From Sphingobacterium sp. UBA4616 (GTDB lineage: Bacteria; Bacteroidota; Bacteroidia; Sphingobacteriales; Sphingobacteriaceae): a stretch of 64,000 bases of DNA. The position numbers were made by a program, and so were the translations under genes. The notes below the pieces were generated by a model. That model had not been told where the DNA came from. It did not search any database and saw only the letters and a program-made list of their open reading frames with translations. The stretch is taken from positions 62,001 through 126,000 of the forward strand of contig DGIS01000007.1 in NCBI GenBank assembly GCA_002386525.1. The letters are read 5' to 3'. Of this stretch, positions 37,552 through 47,319 are shown piece by piece. Each line of letters begins with the position of its first letter. Within the stretch, counting starts at the first letter, position 1.

Positions 37552-39180
37552 CTATGCTAACAATCTTACTGGATTTTCAACCAAAGATTTTAATGTCTGT
37601 AAAAATGCAGCTCCAGTTGCGCCATCTACCACACGGTGATCACAGCCCAATGTTACTTTCATTACATTACCCGGAACTACTGCGCCATTTTTAACAACAG
37701 GAACAGCCTGAATTGCTCCAACAGAAAGGATTGCCCCATCTGGAGAGTTTATGATGGATGTAAATTCGTCAATTCCGAACATCCCTAGGTTGGAAACAGT
37801 AAATGTAGATCCTTCCCAATCGGCAGGTTGTAATTTTTTAGCTTTCGCTTTTTGAGCGAAGTCTTTTACTTCTGCAGAGATATGAGACAATGATTTGCCA
37901 TCTGCGAACCGTACAACAGGAACTAATAAACCATCCTCAACAGCCATGGCTACGCCAATGTTGGTATGCTCATTGAAACGTATTTTATCGCCTTGCCATG
38001 AAGAGTTTACAGCAGGATGTTTTTTCAATGCAACAGCGACAGCTTTTACAACGATGTCATTGAAAGAAACTTTTACTGGAGCAACTTCATTGATTTGAGC
38101 TCGAGCAGCCATAGCATTATCCATGTCTATAGATACTGTCAAATAGAAGTGCGGTGCGGTAAACAATGACTCAGCCAAACGACGCGCAATAGTTTTACGC
38201 ATTTGGTTAACTGGTTTTTCCGTGTAACGTTCTTCCCCAACATACGTAGGTAAAGTAATCGCTTTTGCTTCTGCAGGAGCAGCTGCGGATTTAGTCTCTA
38301 CAGGTTGTGCAGCAGCAGGAACGAATGACTCAACGTCTTTCTTCACAATACGGCCACCATCTGCAGAACCCTTAATATCACTTAAGTTGATCCCTTTTTC
38401 TTGCGCAATTTTACGTGCTAAAGGTGAAGCCTTCACACGAGAATCGTCGTTGCTAACAGTCGGTGCCGCAGGAGATGATGCAGTTGAAGTAGCATCAGCT
38501 TTAGGAGCTTCAGTCGTCTCGGCCTTTGGCGCATCAGATTTTTGATTCAACAAAGGAGTAATGTCAGTTCCAGCAGGACCAACGATTGCTATAATGTCGT
38601 TAACCTTTGCAGCTTCTCCAGCTTCAAGACCTACATATAACAAGGTACCGTCAGCATAGGCAGTAACTTCCATCGTAGCTTTATCCGTTTCTACATCTGC
38701 AATGGCATCGTCAGATTTGATCGTATCACCAACTTTGAAGTTCCATTGTGCAATAACACCTTCTTTCATGGTATCACTCAACAACGGCATTGTGATTACG
38801 GTACATCCTAATTCCTCAGGAGTTACTGTACTTGCCGAAGATTCTGGAGCAGAAACTTCTTCTTCTTTTTTGTCTTCAGTTTTTTCTGGTGCTTTCTCAG
38901 CTTCAGGAGCATCTCCGCTCAACAGCGCTTGAAAATCTTCTCCTGGTTCTCCCAAAACTGCAATAACAGCGTCAATAGCTACTGCTTCGCCTTCTTTAGG
39001 ACCAATATATAAAAGAGTTCCTTCTTGGTAAGACTCAAAGTCCATAGTAGCTTTGTCCGTTTCGATCTCTGCTACTAAATCGCCAGAATTCACTTTATCA
39101 CCAACTTTTTTGTGCCATTTCGCGATAACCCCTTCGGTCATTGTATCGCTCATTTTCGGCATTCTTACTACTTCAGCCAT
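37552..39180 (-). CDS. pdhC: pyruvate dehydrogenase E2, dihydrolipoamide acetyltransferase
   Basis: E2 is the core of the pyruvate dehydrogenase complex and moves acetyl groups to CoA. The 542-residue protein has two lipoyl domains (EIETDKATMDF with Lys43; DVETDKATMEV with Lys167), each followed by an Ala/Pro/Glu-rich linker. A peripheral-subunit-binding domain is at about 240-280 (KASPLARKIAQEKGINLSDI). The catalytic domain has SNLGMFGIDEFTSIINSPDG and the active-site DHRVVDGATGA. It is 29 bp downstream of the E1 alpha gene. Confidence 0.95.
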   Translation of the reverse strand: MAEVVRMPKMSDTMTEGVIAKWHKKVGDKVNSGDLVAEIETDKATMDFESYQEGTLLYIGPKEGEAVAIDAVIAVLGEPGEDFQALLSGDAPEAEKAPEKTEDKKEEEVSAPESSASTVTPEELGCTVITMPLLSDTMKEGVIAQWNFKVGDTIKSDDAIADVETDKATMEVTAYADGTLLYVGLEAGEAAKVNDIIAIVGPAGTDITPLLNQKSDAPKAETTEAPKADATSTASSPAAPTVSNDDSRVKASPLARKIAQEKGINLSDIKGSADGGRIVKKDVESFVPAAAQPVETKSAAAPAEAKAITLPTYVGEERYTEKPVNQMRKTIARRLAESLFTAPHFYLTVSIDMDNAMAARAQINEVAPVKVSFNDIVVKAVAVALKKHPAVNSSWQGDKIRFNEHTNIGVAMAVEDGLLVPVVRFADGKSLSHISAEVKDFAQKAKAKKLQPADWEGSTFTVSNLGMFGIDEFTSIINSPDGAILSVGAIQAVPVVKNGAVVPGNVMKVTLGCDHRVVDGATGAAFLQTLKSLVENPVRLLA

Positions 39181-39209
39181 TCTTTGTTATATTATCAAGT
39201 TAAAGAGTA

Positions 39210-40205
39210 TTAATCTAAAATAAATGGATAGTCTTGTTGTACATAGACATCTTTGTACAACTCATCTACAGTTGGATAAGGAGATTCCTCTGCAAATTTA
39301 ACCGATTCCTCAACTACTTTTTTCACATCAGCTTCTACTTCAGCAAACCAAGCGTCATCAGCATAGTTGTTTTCTAAGATAGCATGTTTAGTCGACAACA
39401 ATGGATCACGGTCTTTATAAGCTTCCAGTTCTTCTTTAGTACGATACTTCGCTGGATCAGACATCGAGTGTCCTTTGTAGCGATAAGTACGAATTTCCAA
39501 GAATGTAGGTCCTTCGCCCGCACGAGCACGTTGAACAGCCTCATCCATCGCGTTATGTACAGCAACAACATCCATTCCATCTACTGGAGCTGAAGGCATA
39601 TCAAAGCCCAAGCCCATCTTGTAAATATCCTGCATATTAGTTGTACGTTGTACAGACGTACCCATAGCATAACCATTGTTTTCACAAACAAAAATAACAG
39701 GCAATTTCCACAACATCGCCATGTTAAGTGTTTCGTTGAATGCACCTTGACGTACAGCTCCGTCGCCCATATAACAGATGTTCACATTATCTGTACCAAG
39801 ATATTTCTCAGCAAATGCAATACCAGCACCTAAAGGAATCTGACCACCAACAATACCATGGCCACCCATGAATTTATGCTCTTTGGAGAAGAAGTGCATA
39901 GAGCCTCCTTTACCTTTGGAACAACCTGTGATCTTTCCATATAATTCAGCCATACAAGCATTGGCAGAAACGCCTTTAGCTAAAGCGTGGGCGTGATCAC
40001 GATAAGCAGTGATTAAAGAATCTTCAGGTTTAATAACCGACATCGTTCCAGCGACAACTGCTTCTTGTCCTATGTACAAGTGACAGAAACCACGAATCTT
40101 TTGCTGTCCGTAAAGTTGACCTGCTTTTTCTTCAAACTTACGCATAAGTAACATCGACTTATACCACTCCAAATATGTCTCTTTTGTTATAGGTGTTGAA
40201 CTCAT
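39210..40205 (-). CDS. pdhA: pyruvate dehydrogenase E1 component subunit alpha
   Basis: E1 alpha binds thiamine diphosphate and decarboxylates pyruvate with E1 beta. The 331-residue protein has GGSMHFFSKEHKFMGGHGIV, the thiamine-binding GDGAVRQGAFNETLNMAMLW, ENNGYAMGTSVQRTTN and the phosphorylation-loop-like YRYKGHSMSDPAKYRT. It is directly upstream of pdhC. No gene for E1 beta or E3 is in the window. Confidence 0.95.
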   Translation of the reverse strand: MSSTPITKETYLEWYKSMLLMRKFEEKAGQLYGQQKIRGFCHLYIGQEAVVAGTMSVIKPEDSLITAYRDHAHALAKGVSANACMAELYGKITGCSKGKGGSMHFFSKEHKFMGGHGIVGGQIPLGAGIAFAEKYLGTDNVNICYMGDGAVRQGAFNETLNMAMLWKLPVIFVCENNGYAMGTSVQRTTNMQDIYKMGLGFDMPSAPVDGMDVVAVHNAMDEAVQRARAGEGPTFLEIRTYRYKGHSMSDPAKYRTKEELEAYKDRDPLLSTKHAILENNYADDAWFAEVEADVKKVVEESVKFAEESPYPTVDELYKDVYVQQDYPFILD

Positions 40206-40239
40206 TTCAAAGTTTTGATTTTCTTACTATTCTAGACTA

Positions 40240-40247
40240 CAAATCTA
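40240..40247 (-). promoter_or_regulatory. possible -7 element of pdhA
   Basis: On the minus strand TAGATTTG matches TAnnTTTG 34 bp before the pdhA start. The nearest TTTG upstream is 25 bp away, longer than the usual 19-21, so the call is weak. Confidence 0.35.
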
Positions 40248-40390
40248 ATAATTTTGGACGAATTTCCTTGTCCAAAAATCAATTTTATTTCTACTTTAAG
40301 ACACTTCTAAGACATTTGATTTAAAGTATAAAGCATTTGATTACAAATAAATGAACGGCACAACCAAATAAATCAAAAACTTATGAAAAT

Positions 40391-40423
40391 AAAAAAGCCA
40401 AACGACTTAATAATCATTTGGCT
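40391..40423 (-). terminator. intrinsic terminator of hisS
   Basis: GCCAAACGA and TCATTTGGC form a 9-bp stem with one mismatch, and on the minus strand six T follow. It begins 25 bp after the hisS stop. Confidence 0.75.
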
Positions 40424-40448
40424 TAATCTATTTTACACAAACTGCTCG

Positions 40449-41840
40449 TTATCGAAGTTTTTGGATCAGCTCACTTTCAGTAAGCTTTATTTGCTCACCA
40501 CTTTCCATGTCTTTTAAAGACAATTGCCCCGAAGCAGCCTCTTCTTCCCCTACCAATAACACATAGGGAATTCCTTTACCATCCGCATACCCCATTTGCT
40601 TTTTCAATTTTACAGGAGTAGCATAAAGTTCCGAAGCAATATTTTCTTGACGAAGTTTGTTCAGTAAGCGAAGTGTATACACTTCGAGTTGCTTATCAAA
40701 ATTAATAATAATAAGTTTTGTGGTTTCTGCTTTACCGGTTGGAAAAAGATTCAATTCTTCGAGTACATCATAAATTCGGTCAGCACCAAAAGAAACCCCG
40801 ACTCCGGTCAACCCCTTCAGTCCAAACATCCCTGTGAGATCATCATAACGACCGCCGCCACCGATGCTTCCCATAGCAACCTCATTGGTCTTGACCTCAA
40901 AAATACAACCCGTGTAATAATTTAGACCACGAGCCAATGTAATGTCCAGATCTATGATTTGATTAAGCAACTTTTCTTCAGCACCTAATTTGCCGACATA
41001 ATCAAATACTTCTTCAATTTCCGCAATACCGATTAAACCGACAGCAGAAGTTGCTAAAATCGCTTTTAAGGAAGACAGTTTCTCTTCATTCGAGCCTTCC
41101 AATAAAATGATAGGTTTTAAAATAGCAAGATCCGCCTCTGTAAAGCCTCTCTCAAGCAATTCTTTGTTGACTCCATCCAAGCCGATTTTATCCAATTTGT
41201 CGATCGCTACAGTCATATCGACAATCAACTCCGGCTTTCCGATAATTTCGGCAATACCTGATAGAATTTTCCGGTTGTTGATTTTAATAGTAAAGTCTTT
41301 CAGTCCAAAACGCTCGAAGGCCTCTTGATAAATCAGAATGAACTCTGCTTCATTCAGTAAACTTTCAGATCCAACCACATCCACATCACATTGATAAAAC
41401 TCACGATATCTTCCGCGCTGTGGACGATCAGCACGCCATACGGGTTGTACTTGAAAACGCTTAAATGGTAAAGCAATATCATTCTGGTGCATTACGACGT
41501 AACGTGCAAAAGGCACAGTAAGGTCATATCTTAGCGCTTTCTCTGAAATATGTGGAATGAGTTTATTGGAATTTTTATCTTGAAGCAGGCTGTCTGGCGC
41601 TTTTGCCATGTAATCACCCGAATTAAGAATCTTAAAGATCAGCTTATCACCCTCATCGCCATATTTACCGGTAAGTGTTGTTAAATTTTCAAATGAAGGG
41701 GTCTGTATTTCACTATAGCCATATTTTCTGAATACCGTTTTCAGTGTATCGAAAATATAGTTGCGTTTGATCATTTCGGAAGGCGAAAAATCACGCGTTC
41801 CTTTTGCCAAAGAAGGTTTTACTACTGCCATATTTGGCAA
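40449..41840 (-). CDS. hisS: histidyl-tRNA synthetase
   Basis: It charges tRNA-His. The 463-residue class II synthetase shows motif 1 (YGYSEIQTPSFENLTTLTGK), ALRYDLTVPFARYVV, motif 2 FQVQPVWRADRPQRGRYREF, and the His-specific GGGGRYDDLTGMFG. The C-terminal anticodon-binding domain is at about 365-460. It is 15 bp downstream of rnc. Confidence 0.96.
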   Translation of the reverse strand: MPNMAVVKPSLAKGTRDFSPSEMIKRNYIFDTLKTVFRKYGYSEIQTPSFENLTTLTGKYGDEGDKLIFKILNSGDYMAKAPDSLLQDKNSNKLIPHISEKALRYDLTVPFARYVVMHQNDIALPFKRFQVQPVWRADRPQRGRYREFYQCDVDVVGSESLLNEAEFILIYQEAFERFGLKDFTIKINNRKILSGIAEIIGKPELIVDMTVAIDKLDKIGLDGVNKELLERGFTEADLAILKPIILLEGSNEEKLSSLKAILATSAVGLIGIAEIEEVFDYVGKLGAEEKLLNQIIDLDITLARGLNYYTGCIFEVKTNEVAMGSIGGGGRYDDLTGMFGLKGLTGVGVSFGADRIYDVLEELNLFPTGKAETTKLIIINFDKQLEVYTLRLLNKLRQENIASELYATPVKLKKQMGYADGKGIPYVLLVGEEEAASGQLSLKDMESGEQIKLTESELIQKLR

Positions 41841-41855
41841 AGTTAATAAAATCCT

Positions 41856-42596
41856 TTATTCTACTTCTAGAATTTTAAGGAATTCACAGGCTTTCTCCGC
41901 AGCTGATTTCTCTGCAGATTTTTTATTGAAATCGCGACCTAGTCCGCATACCACACCATCAACGACGGCTTCAATACTAAACATTTTAGAAGATTCACCC
42001 TGCGGATTGTCTGTTTGCTGAAATACGATCTCTTTGCCCGTATGCTGACACCATTCAATCAACCTACTTTTAAAGTTTGTTTCAGTCTGTTCCAATAGAA
42101 GAATATCAACATGCTGCTTAATGATTCTATTTAGCAGGAAGCTTTTTGTAAAAACATAGCCTTTATCGAGATATACGGCTCCTATTAATGCTTCGAAAGC
42201 ATCGCCTAGTAACGACCCTTGTTTATTCGGAAAACTGATCATTCGTGCATCGAACTGAATCAGTTCATTAAATCCTAATTTTCGGGACAGCTGATTCAGA
42301 TTTGCTCTACTGACAATCTTCGAGCGCATTTCGGTCAAGAAACCTTCATCTTTATAAGGATATTTCTTAAATAACAATTCGGCGACAACCGAACCCAAAA
42401 CAGCATCACCTAAGAATTCCAAACGTTCGTTGCTATTCTTTGCGCCCTCTTTAATTGTAATAGCCACAGACTTATGTCTGAAAGCCATTTTGTACAAGTG
42501 TACATTTCCGGGCACAAATCCAAGCAGGTTTTTTAGTTTTCTAACGTATTCCCGCTCCGGCGAAATATATAATTTATATATCCTAGCAAAAGGCAT
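41856..42596 (-). CDS. rnc: ribonuclease III
   Basis: It cuts double-stranded RNA in rRNA and mRNA processing. The 246-residue protein has the catalytic signature NERLEFLGDAVLGSVVAELL, the second acidic site GDAFEALIGAVYLDKGY, and a C-terminal double-stranded RNA-binding domain (about 175-243). It follows fabF with an 84-bp gap. Confidence 0.95.
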   Translation of the reverse strand: MPFARIYKLYISPEREYVRKLKNLLGFVPGNVHLYKMAFRHKSVAITIKEGAKNSNERLEFLGDAVLGSVVAELLFKKYPYKDEGFLTEMRSKIVSRANLNQLSRKLGFNELIQFDARMISFPNKQGSLLGDAFEALIGAVYLDKGYVFTKSFLLNRIIKQHVDILLLEQTETNFKSRLIEWCQHTGKEIVFQQTDNPQGESSKMFSIEAVVDGVVCGLGRDFNKKSAEKSAAEKACEFLKILEVE

Positions 42597-42680
42597 CTCT
42601 TCTAAAAATAAGGCGACAAGTCCTAATTAAAGAACCTGTCGCTAGCTCATATTATCAAACCATGTTTGAAGGATCAAACA

Positions 42681-43934
42681 TTAAGCTTTATATTTTTTCA
42701 CAATAACGGTAGCATTATGCCCTCCGAAACCAAATGTGTTACTCAATGCTGCGTTAACAGTTCGTTTTTGCGCTTTATTGAATGTAAAGTTCAATTTATT
42801 ATCAATTTCTGGATCATCCGTAAAGTGATTGATTGTCGGTGGGACAATATCATTTTGGACAGCAAGAATAGAAGCAATAGTTTCTATCGCTCCTGCAGCT
42901 CCCAAAAGGTGCCCAGTCATTGATTTAGTTGAACTGATATTCAGTTTATATGCGTGTTCACCGAACAAATCGACAATAGCCTTAGTTTCACTAATATCAC
43001 CAACAGGAGTAGATGTTCCGTGAACATTGATATAATCAATATCTGAAAAATCCATCTCTGCATCGTTGACTGCCATTGTCATGGCTAGTTTAGCACCCAA
43101 ACCTTCAGGATGCGAGGCCGTGATATGATGTGCATCAGCACTCATTCCACCACCAGCAATCTCTGCATAGATTTTTGCTCCACGTGCCAAAGCGTGCTCT
43201 AAACTTTCTAAAATCAAAGCACCTGAACCTTCACCAGAAACAAAACCATCTCTATCCTTATCAAAAGGGCGTGAGGCTGTTTTTGGATCGTCATTCCGAG
43301 TTGACAAAGCGTGCATTGCATTAAATCCACCAATTCCAGCTTCATTAACTGTTGCCTCGGATCCACCCGTAACAATCACATCAGCTTTCCCCATACGAAT
43401 ATAGTTGAAAGCATCTATCATTGCATTGGTAGCTGACGCACAAGCCGACACTGCAGAAAAGTTAGGTCCACGAAGACCATGACGCATAGAAATATGTCCT
43501 GGAGCAATATCAACGAGCATCTTAGGAATGAAGAAAGGATTGAAACGCGGGGTTCCATCTCCTTTTGCAAAATTTGCAACTTCTTCAGTAAAGGTTGTTA
43601 AGCCCCCAATTCCTGAACCCCAAATTACTCCGATACGGTTTGTATCTAATTTTTCAAAATCTAAGCCAGCATCTTTAATTGCCTCATCCGTTGACGCAAT
43701 TGCATACTGTACAAAAGGATCGACTTTACGAGCTTCCTTACGATCCATAAAATCATGTGGATCAAACCCCTTTACCTCACACGCAAACTGAGTTTTGAAT
43801 TTTGACGCATCAAAATGCGTAATAGGAGCAGCCCCGCTTACACCATTTATTAAAGCCTCCCAGTAAGCTGAGACGGTATTACCAATTGGTGTAAGGGCGC
43901 CTAATCCTGTTACTACTACTCTTTTAAGCTCCAT
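42681..43934 (-). CDS. fabF: beta-ketoacyl-ACP synthase II
   Basis: It extends fatty acids by condensing malonyl-ACP with acyl-ACP. The 417-residue protein has the catalytic Cys in SAVSACASATNAM, the His residues in NVHGTSTPVGD and STKSMTGHLLGAAGAIE, and the start MELKRVVVTGLGALTPIGN. It is 27 bp after acpP, the usual pairing. Confidence 0.97.
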   Translation of the reverse strand: MELKRVVVTGLGALTPIGNTVSAYWEALINGVSGAAPITHFDASKFKTQFACEVKGFDPHDFMDRKEARKVDPFVQYAIASTDEAIKDAGLDFEKLDTNRIGVIWGSGIGGLTTFTEEVANFAKGDGTPRFNPFFIPKMLVDIAPGHISMRHGLRGPNFSAVSACASATNAMIDAFNYIRMGKADVIVTGGSEATVNEAGIGGFNAMHALSTRNDDPKTASRPFDKDRDGFVSGEGSGALILESLEHALARGAKIYAEIAGGGMSADAHHITASHPEGLGAKLAMTMAVNDAEMDFSDIDYINVHGTSTPVGDISETKAIVDLFGEHAYKLNISSTKSMTGHLLGAAGAIETIASILAVQNDIVPPTINHFTDDPEIDNKLNFTFNKAQKRTVNAALSNTFGFGGHNATVIVKKYKA

Positions 43935-43961
43935 TTATTACGATTAGCCTAATTAAATTAG

Positions 43962-44198
43962 TTAGTTAACGTTTTTTTCTAAATAAGCGATTGCTTGACC
44001 AACAGTACCAATAGTCTCTGCTTGATCATCAGGAATAGCAACGTTGAATTCTTTTTCAAACTCCATGATCAACTCAACAGTGTCAAGTGAATCAGCACCT
44101 AAATCATTAGTGAATGAAGCTTCTGGTGTTACTTCGTTTTCGTCAACACCTAATTTTTCAACGATAATTGCTTTTACTCTTGAAGCGATATCTGACAT
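43962..44198 (-). CDS. acpP: acyl carrier protein
   Basis: ACP carries growing acyl chains on a phosphopantetheine arm. I take the start at 44198 ([20 protein letters not shown]), giving 78 residues, the normal length; the longer upstream reading adds 21 unrelated residues. Ser37 in [16 protein letters not shown] is the attachment site. It is followed by fabF. Confidence 0.96.
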   Translation of the reverse strand: MSDIASRVKAIIVEKLGVDENEVTPEASFTNDLGADSLDTVELIMEFEKEFNVAIPDDQAETIGTVGQAIAYLEKNVN

Positions 44199-44258
44199 GA
44201 TTTTATAGTTTAATTGTTTAATAAATCTGTGCAAAGAAAAATAAATTTCATCAAAATT

Positions 44259-44266
44259 CAAACCTA
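44259..44266 (-). promoter_or_regulatory. possible -7 element of acpP
   Basis: On the minus strand TAGGTTTG matches TAnnTTTG about 60 bp before the acpP start. A -33 element is not clear. Confidence 0.35.
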
Positions 44267-44485
44267 AATTGATATTTAGATGAAAGTCACCATGTTAGGC
44301 GACCGAACTAATTCGCGTATTATACTAGCTAACCCACTCTATATTAACTTAGTTCAAGTATAACAAAAAATATTTTGTATTCCAAACACTCAGCTAATTA
44401 ACTCAAATTTTACACAAAAAGTATATTCCAACCTTAAAATTATTAGTACCTTCGTTATAAAAGGGAGATAAATTTAAGCATTAAA

Positions 44486-44980
44486 GTGGTCAATAAGTTA
44501 GTAACAAGATTAGACATGGACATGGAAGAAGAGTTGGATTTCACCCTACTCGCCATCACCTGCCCGTTGAAAGATTACCGACTCTGTCACTTCATCAACA
44601 AGGAGACTAACCTGAATTTTTCCAGAGGCAAGGAGAGCAAATATGATCATGACGGACGACAAAAAAATAAATCCGAAGAGGAGCTAGAATATCATATTGT
44701 CTTTGACCCAAAGAAAAAAATCAACTACCACTTCACTGCTTTTCATTATCTTATACCCGACGCTGACACAGAATATTTCCTAATCAACAATAAGAGCATC
44801 GAAGGAACTTATTTAATTCCTGAAAACCCGCACTTTGATTTTTTTATCATTATCAAAAACTTCATCTGCGAAGAAGATGTAGCGCATATGATCAAAAGGA
44901 TCAGCAAATTACCCGAAGTCGTCATCGCAAAAGAAATATCACCAAAAATATTGAAATCTAAAGAAAATCTCATATTTTAG
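44486..44980 (+). CDS. IPExxxVDY-family protein
   Basis: The 164-residue protein is a Bacteroidota family of unknown function found near rnc, acpP and pyk. The naming motif is seen here as LIPENPHFDFFI, with Phe-Asp-Phe in place of Val-Asp-Tyr. The N-terminus DMEEELDFTLLAITCPLKDY is conserved. I take the GTG at 44486 because residues before the first ATG (44516) match the family start. It may be cotranscribed with pyk, 134 bp downstream. Confidence 0.8.
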   Translation: MVNKLVTRLDMDMEEELDFTLLAITCPLKDYRLCHFINKETNLNFSRGKESKYDHDGRQKNKSEEELEYHIVFDPKKKINYHFTAFHYLIPDADTEYFLINNKSIEGTYLIPENPHFDFFIIIKNFICEEDVAHMIKRISKLPEVVIAKEISPKILKSKENLIF

Positions 44981-45052
44981 CAAACTGTAGGTTAGTGTAG
45001 CAAATACACTTCCGTTTAGATCTAAATTAATTCGATTTAGTTTTGACAAAAC

Positions 45053-45080
45053 ACAACAACATAGCTCGCTATCTGTTGTG
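45053..45080 (+). other. near-palindrome in the pyk leader
   Basis: ACAACAACATAGC is followed by TC and GCTATCTGTTGT, an almost complete inverted repeat, 35-62 bp before the pyk start. It could be an operator or a leader hairpin. Confidence 0.35.
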
Positions 45081-45114
45081 ATTAATGAAGAACATTTAAA
45101 ATACAAAATAACAG

Positions 45115-46542
45115 ATGGAAAAAGTTCAAAAAAGGACTAAAATTGTCGCAACATTAGGCCCTGCCTCGGCAGACAAACAAGTTTTGACCAACATGATTGC
45201 TAAAGGGGTTGATGTGTGTCGGTTGAATTTCTCTCATGGCAGCCAGGCAGATCACCTTAAGGTAATCGAAACTATAAATGCAATAAATAATGAAACAGGA
45301 TTCAATGTTGCCATCTTAGCCGATTTACAAGGTCCGAAAATTCGGATCGGAAAAATGAAAGAAGGTGGAGCTGTTCTGGTTAACGGTTCAAAAGTTGAAA
45401 TCACCACACACGAACTTATCGGAGACGAAAACAGAATTTACATTACATACGAAAACTTTCCAAACGATGTTGAAGCCAACGAAATCATTTTACTTGACGA
45501 CGGAAAACTTCAACTTCGTGTTTTAGAGACCAATCATAAAGATACAGTTACTTGTGAAGTCGTACACGGTGGTGTCCTTACTTCGCGTAAAGGTGTTAAT
45601 TTACCAAATACCAAAGTATCTATTCCTTCATTGACAGAAGAAGATTTAGATAACCTGAACTTTGCTTTGGACCATGGTGCAGACTGGATAGCCATGTCAT
45701 TTGTACGCTCAGCAGAAGATATTGCCCAATGTAAAAAAATCATCGCAGCAAAAGGAAGTCATGCCCGCATAATCGCAAAAATTGAAAAGCCTGAAGCGAT
45801 CGAAAATATTGATGCAATTATCGAAGCAACAGATGCTGTTATGGTTGCTCGCGGAGATCTAGGTGTCGAACTTCCCATGGAAGAAGTACCAGGACTTCAA
45901 AAGATCATTGTACAAAAATGTAGAGATCTTTCTAAACCAGTGATCATTGCAACGCAAATGTTAGAAAGCATGATCACTACACCTCGTCCTACACGTGCAG
46001 AAGTAAATGACGTAGCCAACTCTGTATTAGATGGGGCTGACGCCGTTATGTTAAGTGGAGAAACTTCTGTAGGTGAATTCCCTGAAATTGTGATCGAAAC
46101 AATGAGCAAAATCATTATTCACGTGGAACAAACTTCTTATCCTTATTATAATGAGAAAGTTAGTGAAATCCACGATGGTACACTTATTCCTGATGCTATC
46201 TGTGCTTCCTCAGTCTATCTTGCTCAAAAAACAAATGCTTCTGCAATTGCTGTATTGACATCTTCAGGAGCAACAGCATTTGAAATTACCAGTTATAGAC
46301 CAAATGTTGATATTTTAGTTTTTACAGGAACACAAAAATTGCTAAAACAGCTCAGCTTACTTTGGGGCGTAAAAACTTTTATTTATGACAAGTTCGAAAG
46401 CACCGACGGATCTATCCATGATGTTAACAAATTTATTGTAAAAAACAACTACGTTCAGCCCGGAGCGATCATTATTAATACCGCTTCAACTCCGTTGATC
46501 GAAAAAGGTAAAACAAATACAATCCGTGTTTCCCAGTTGTAG
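45115..46542 (+). CDS. pyk: pyruvate kinase
   Basis: It makes pyruvate and ATP from phosphoenolpyruvate. The 475-residue protein has RTKIVATLGPAS, ILADLQGPKIRIGKM, the catalytic Lys in IIAKIEKPEAIENI, MVARGDLGVELPMEEVP and RPTRAEVNDVANSVLDGADA. The C-terminal allosteric domain is complete. Confidence 0.97.
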   Translation: MEKVQKRTKIVATLGPASADKQVLTNMIAKGVDVCRLNFSHGSQADHLKVIETINAINNETGFNVAILADLQGPKIRIGKMKEGGAVLVNGSKVEITTHELIGDENRIYITYENFPNDVEANEIILLDDGKLQLRVLETNHKDTVTCEVVHGGVLTSRKGVNLPNTKVSIPSLTEEDLDNLNFALDHGADWIAMSFVRSAEDIAQCKKIIAAKGSHARIIAKIEKPEAIENIDAIIEATDAVMVARGDLGVELPMEEVPGLQKIIVQKCRDLSKPVIIATQMLESMITTPRPTRAEVNDVANSVLDGADAVMLSGETSVGEFPEIVIETMSKIIIHVEQTSYPYYNEKVSEIHDGTLIPDAICASSVYLAQKTNASAIAVLTSSGATAFEITSYRPNVDILVFTGTQKLLKQLSLLWGVKTFIYDKFESTDGSIHDVNKFIVKNNYVQPGAIIINTASTPLIEKGKTNTIRVSQL

Positions 46543-46556
46543 AAGGTAAACATATG

Positions 46557-46600
46557 GACAAAAAAAATAGCGTTCTATTTGGAACGCTATTTTTTTTGTC
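46557..46600. terminator. bidirectional terminator between pyk and the small secreted-protein gene
   Basis: AAAATAGCGTTC and GAACGCTATTTT form a 12-bp stem with a 6-nt loop flanked by A- and T-runs. The stem includes the stop codon of the leftward gene at 46587. Confidence 0.85.
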
Positions 46601-46919
46601 TGTTTTTATATAAGGAATCTATCTTTAATTTAAAGCCCTCCATCTTCAGTGAATCGCTTATTCGTTTGAGCGGAAGATCAGCAGCTTGTCCATCTGCTTT
46701 AGGCATCTTTTCCGTCCCGGGCATCGGAGCTAGACTATCCATACGCCTTAACTTTTTAACGGGCATGTGATACTTCTCATCTGAGGAGTCTAATTTTAGA
46801 ATAGGCATTTTCGATTTCTTTTCCTCCACTAGAGGAAGCTGCGGTTTCACCTTAGCTTCTTGCCCCAAAGCAACGGGACCGATAGAAGCCAATACCAATG
46901 ATAATACGTAATTTTTCAT
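46587..46919 (-). CDS. small secreted protein of unknown function
   Basis: I take the start at 46919 (MKNYVLSLVLASIGPVALGQ), which gives 110 residues with a clean signal peptide of about 20 residues. The mature part is short and rich in Lys, Pro and Leu, with PMPGTEKMPKADG; I see no domain. An upstream start would put 12 charged residues before the signal peptide. It ends inside a terminator shared with pyk. Confidence 0.65.
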   Translation of the reverse strand: MKNYVLSLVLASIGPVALGQEAKVKPQLPLVEEKKSKMPILKLDSSDEKYHMPVKKLRRMDSLAPMPGTEKMPKADGQAADLPLKRISDSLKMEGFKLKIDSLYKNRQKK

Positions 46920-47319
46920 CTCTATATCCTTTTTTTTAAGAGTCCCAAAGCTCATGTGGGATCAGCATATGCTTTATCCATGCTTATTGACTCTTGGTTA
47001 TCTTAAATTGAAATGAAAATAGCTTACATTAGCTTAATTAGATTATATATCTATAATACGGTAAAATTCTTCATATAAGCTATTACCCACACTAATTTAC
47101 AAACAACCACATCTATTTTTAAATAGATCGCTGTTAAACATTGTTAAAACGGCTTCAAAACACATTAGCATCTTTATATTTGTAACAATTTAGAAAATGA
47201 GCTGTCAATCATGGGGCTATCAGAAGTAGGCCTCAGGATAAATATGCAAATGGAAACAAACGATACGCTATAAACTTTGTGATACAGTAAAAATTATATT
47301 TATTTAACCCTCTATTCAA
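46920..47319. other. 400-bp region between divergent genes
   Basis: It lies between the small secreted-protein gene and the sensor kinase gene. The only signal is a TATATTTG (-7 type) at 47175-47182 that could serve the kinase gene with a leader of about 130 nt. I see no RNA structure or repeat. Confidence 0.4.
47175..47182 (+). promoter_or_regulatory. possible -7 element of the sensor kinase gene
   Basis: TATATTTG matches TAnnTTTG. No clear TTTG is found 19-21 bp upstream. Confidence 0.4.
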
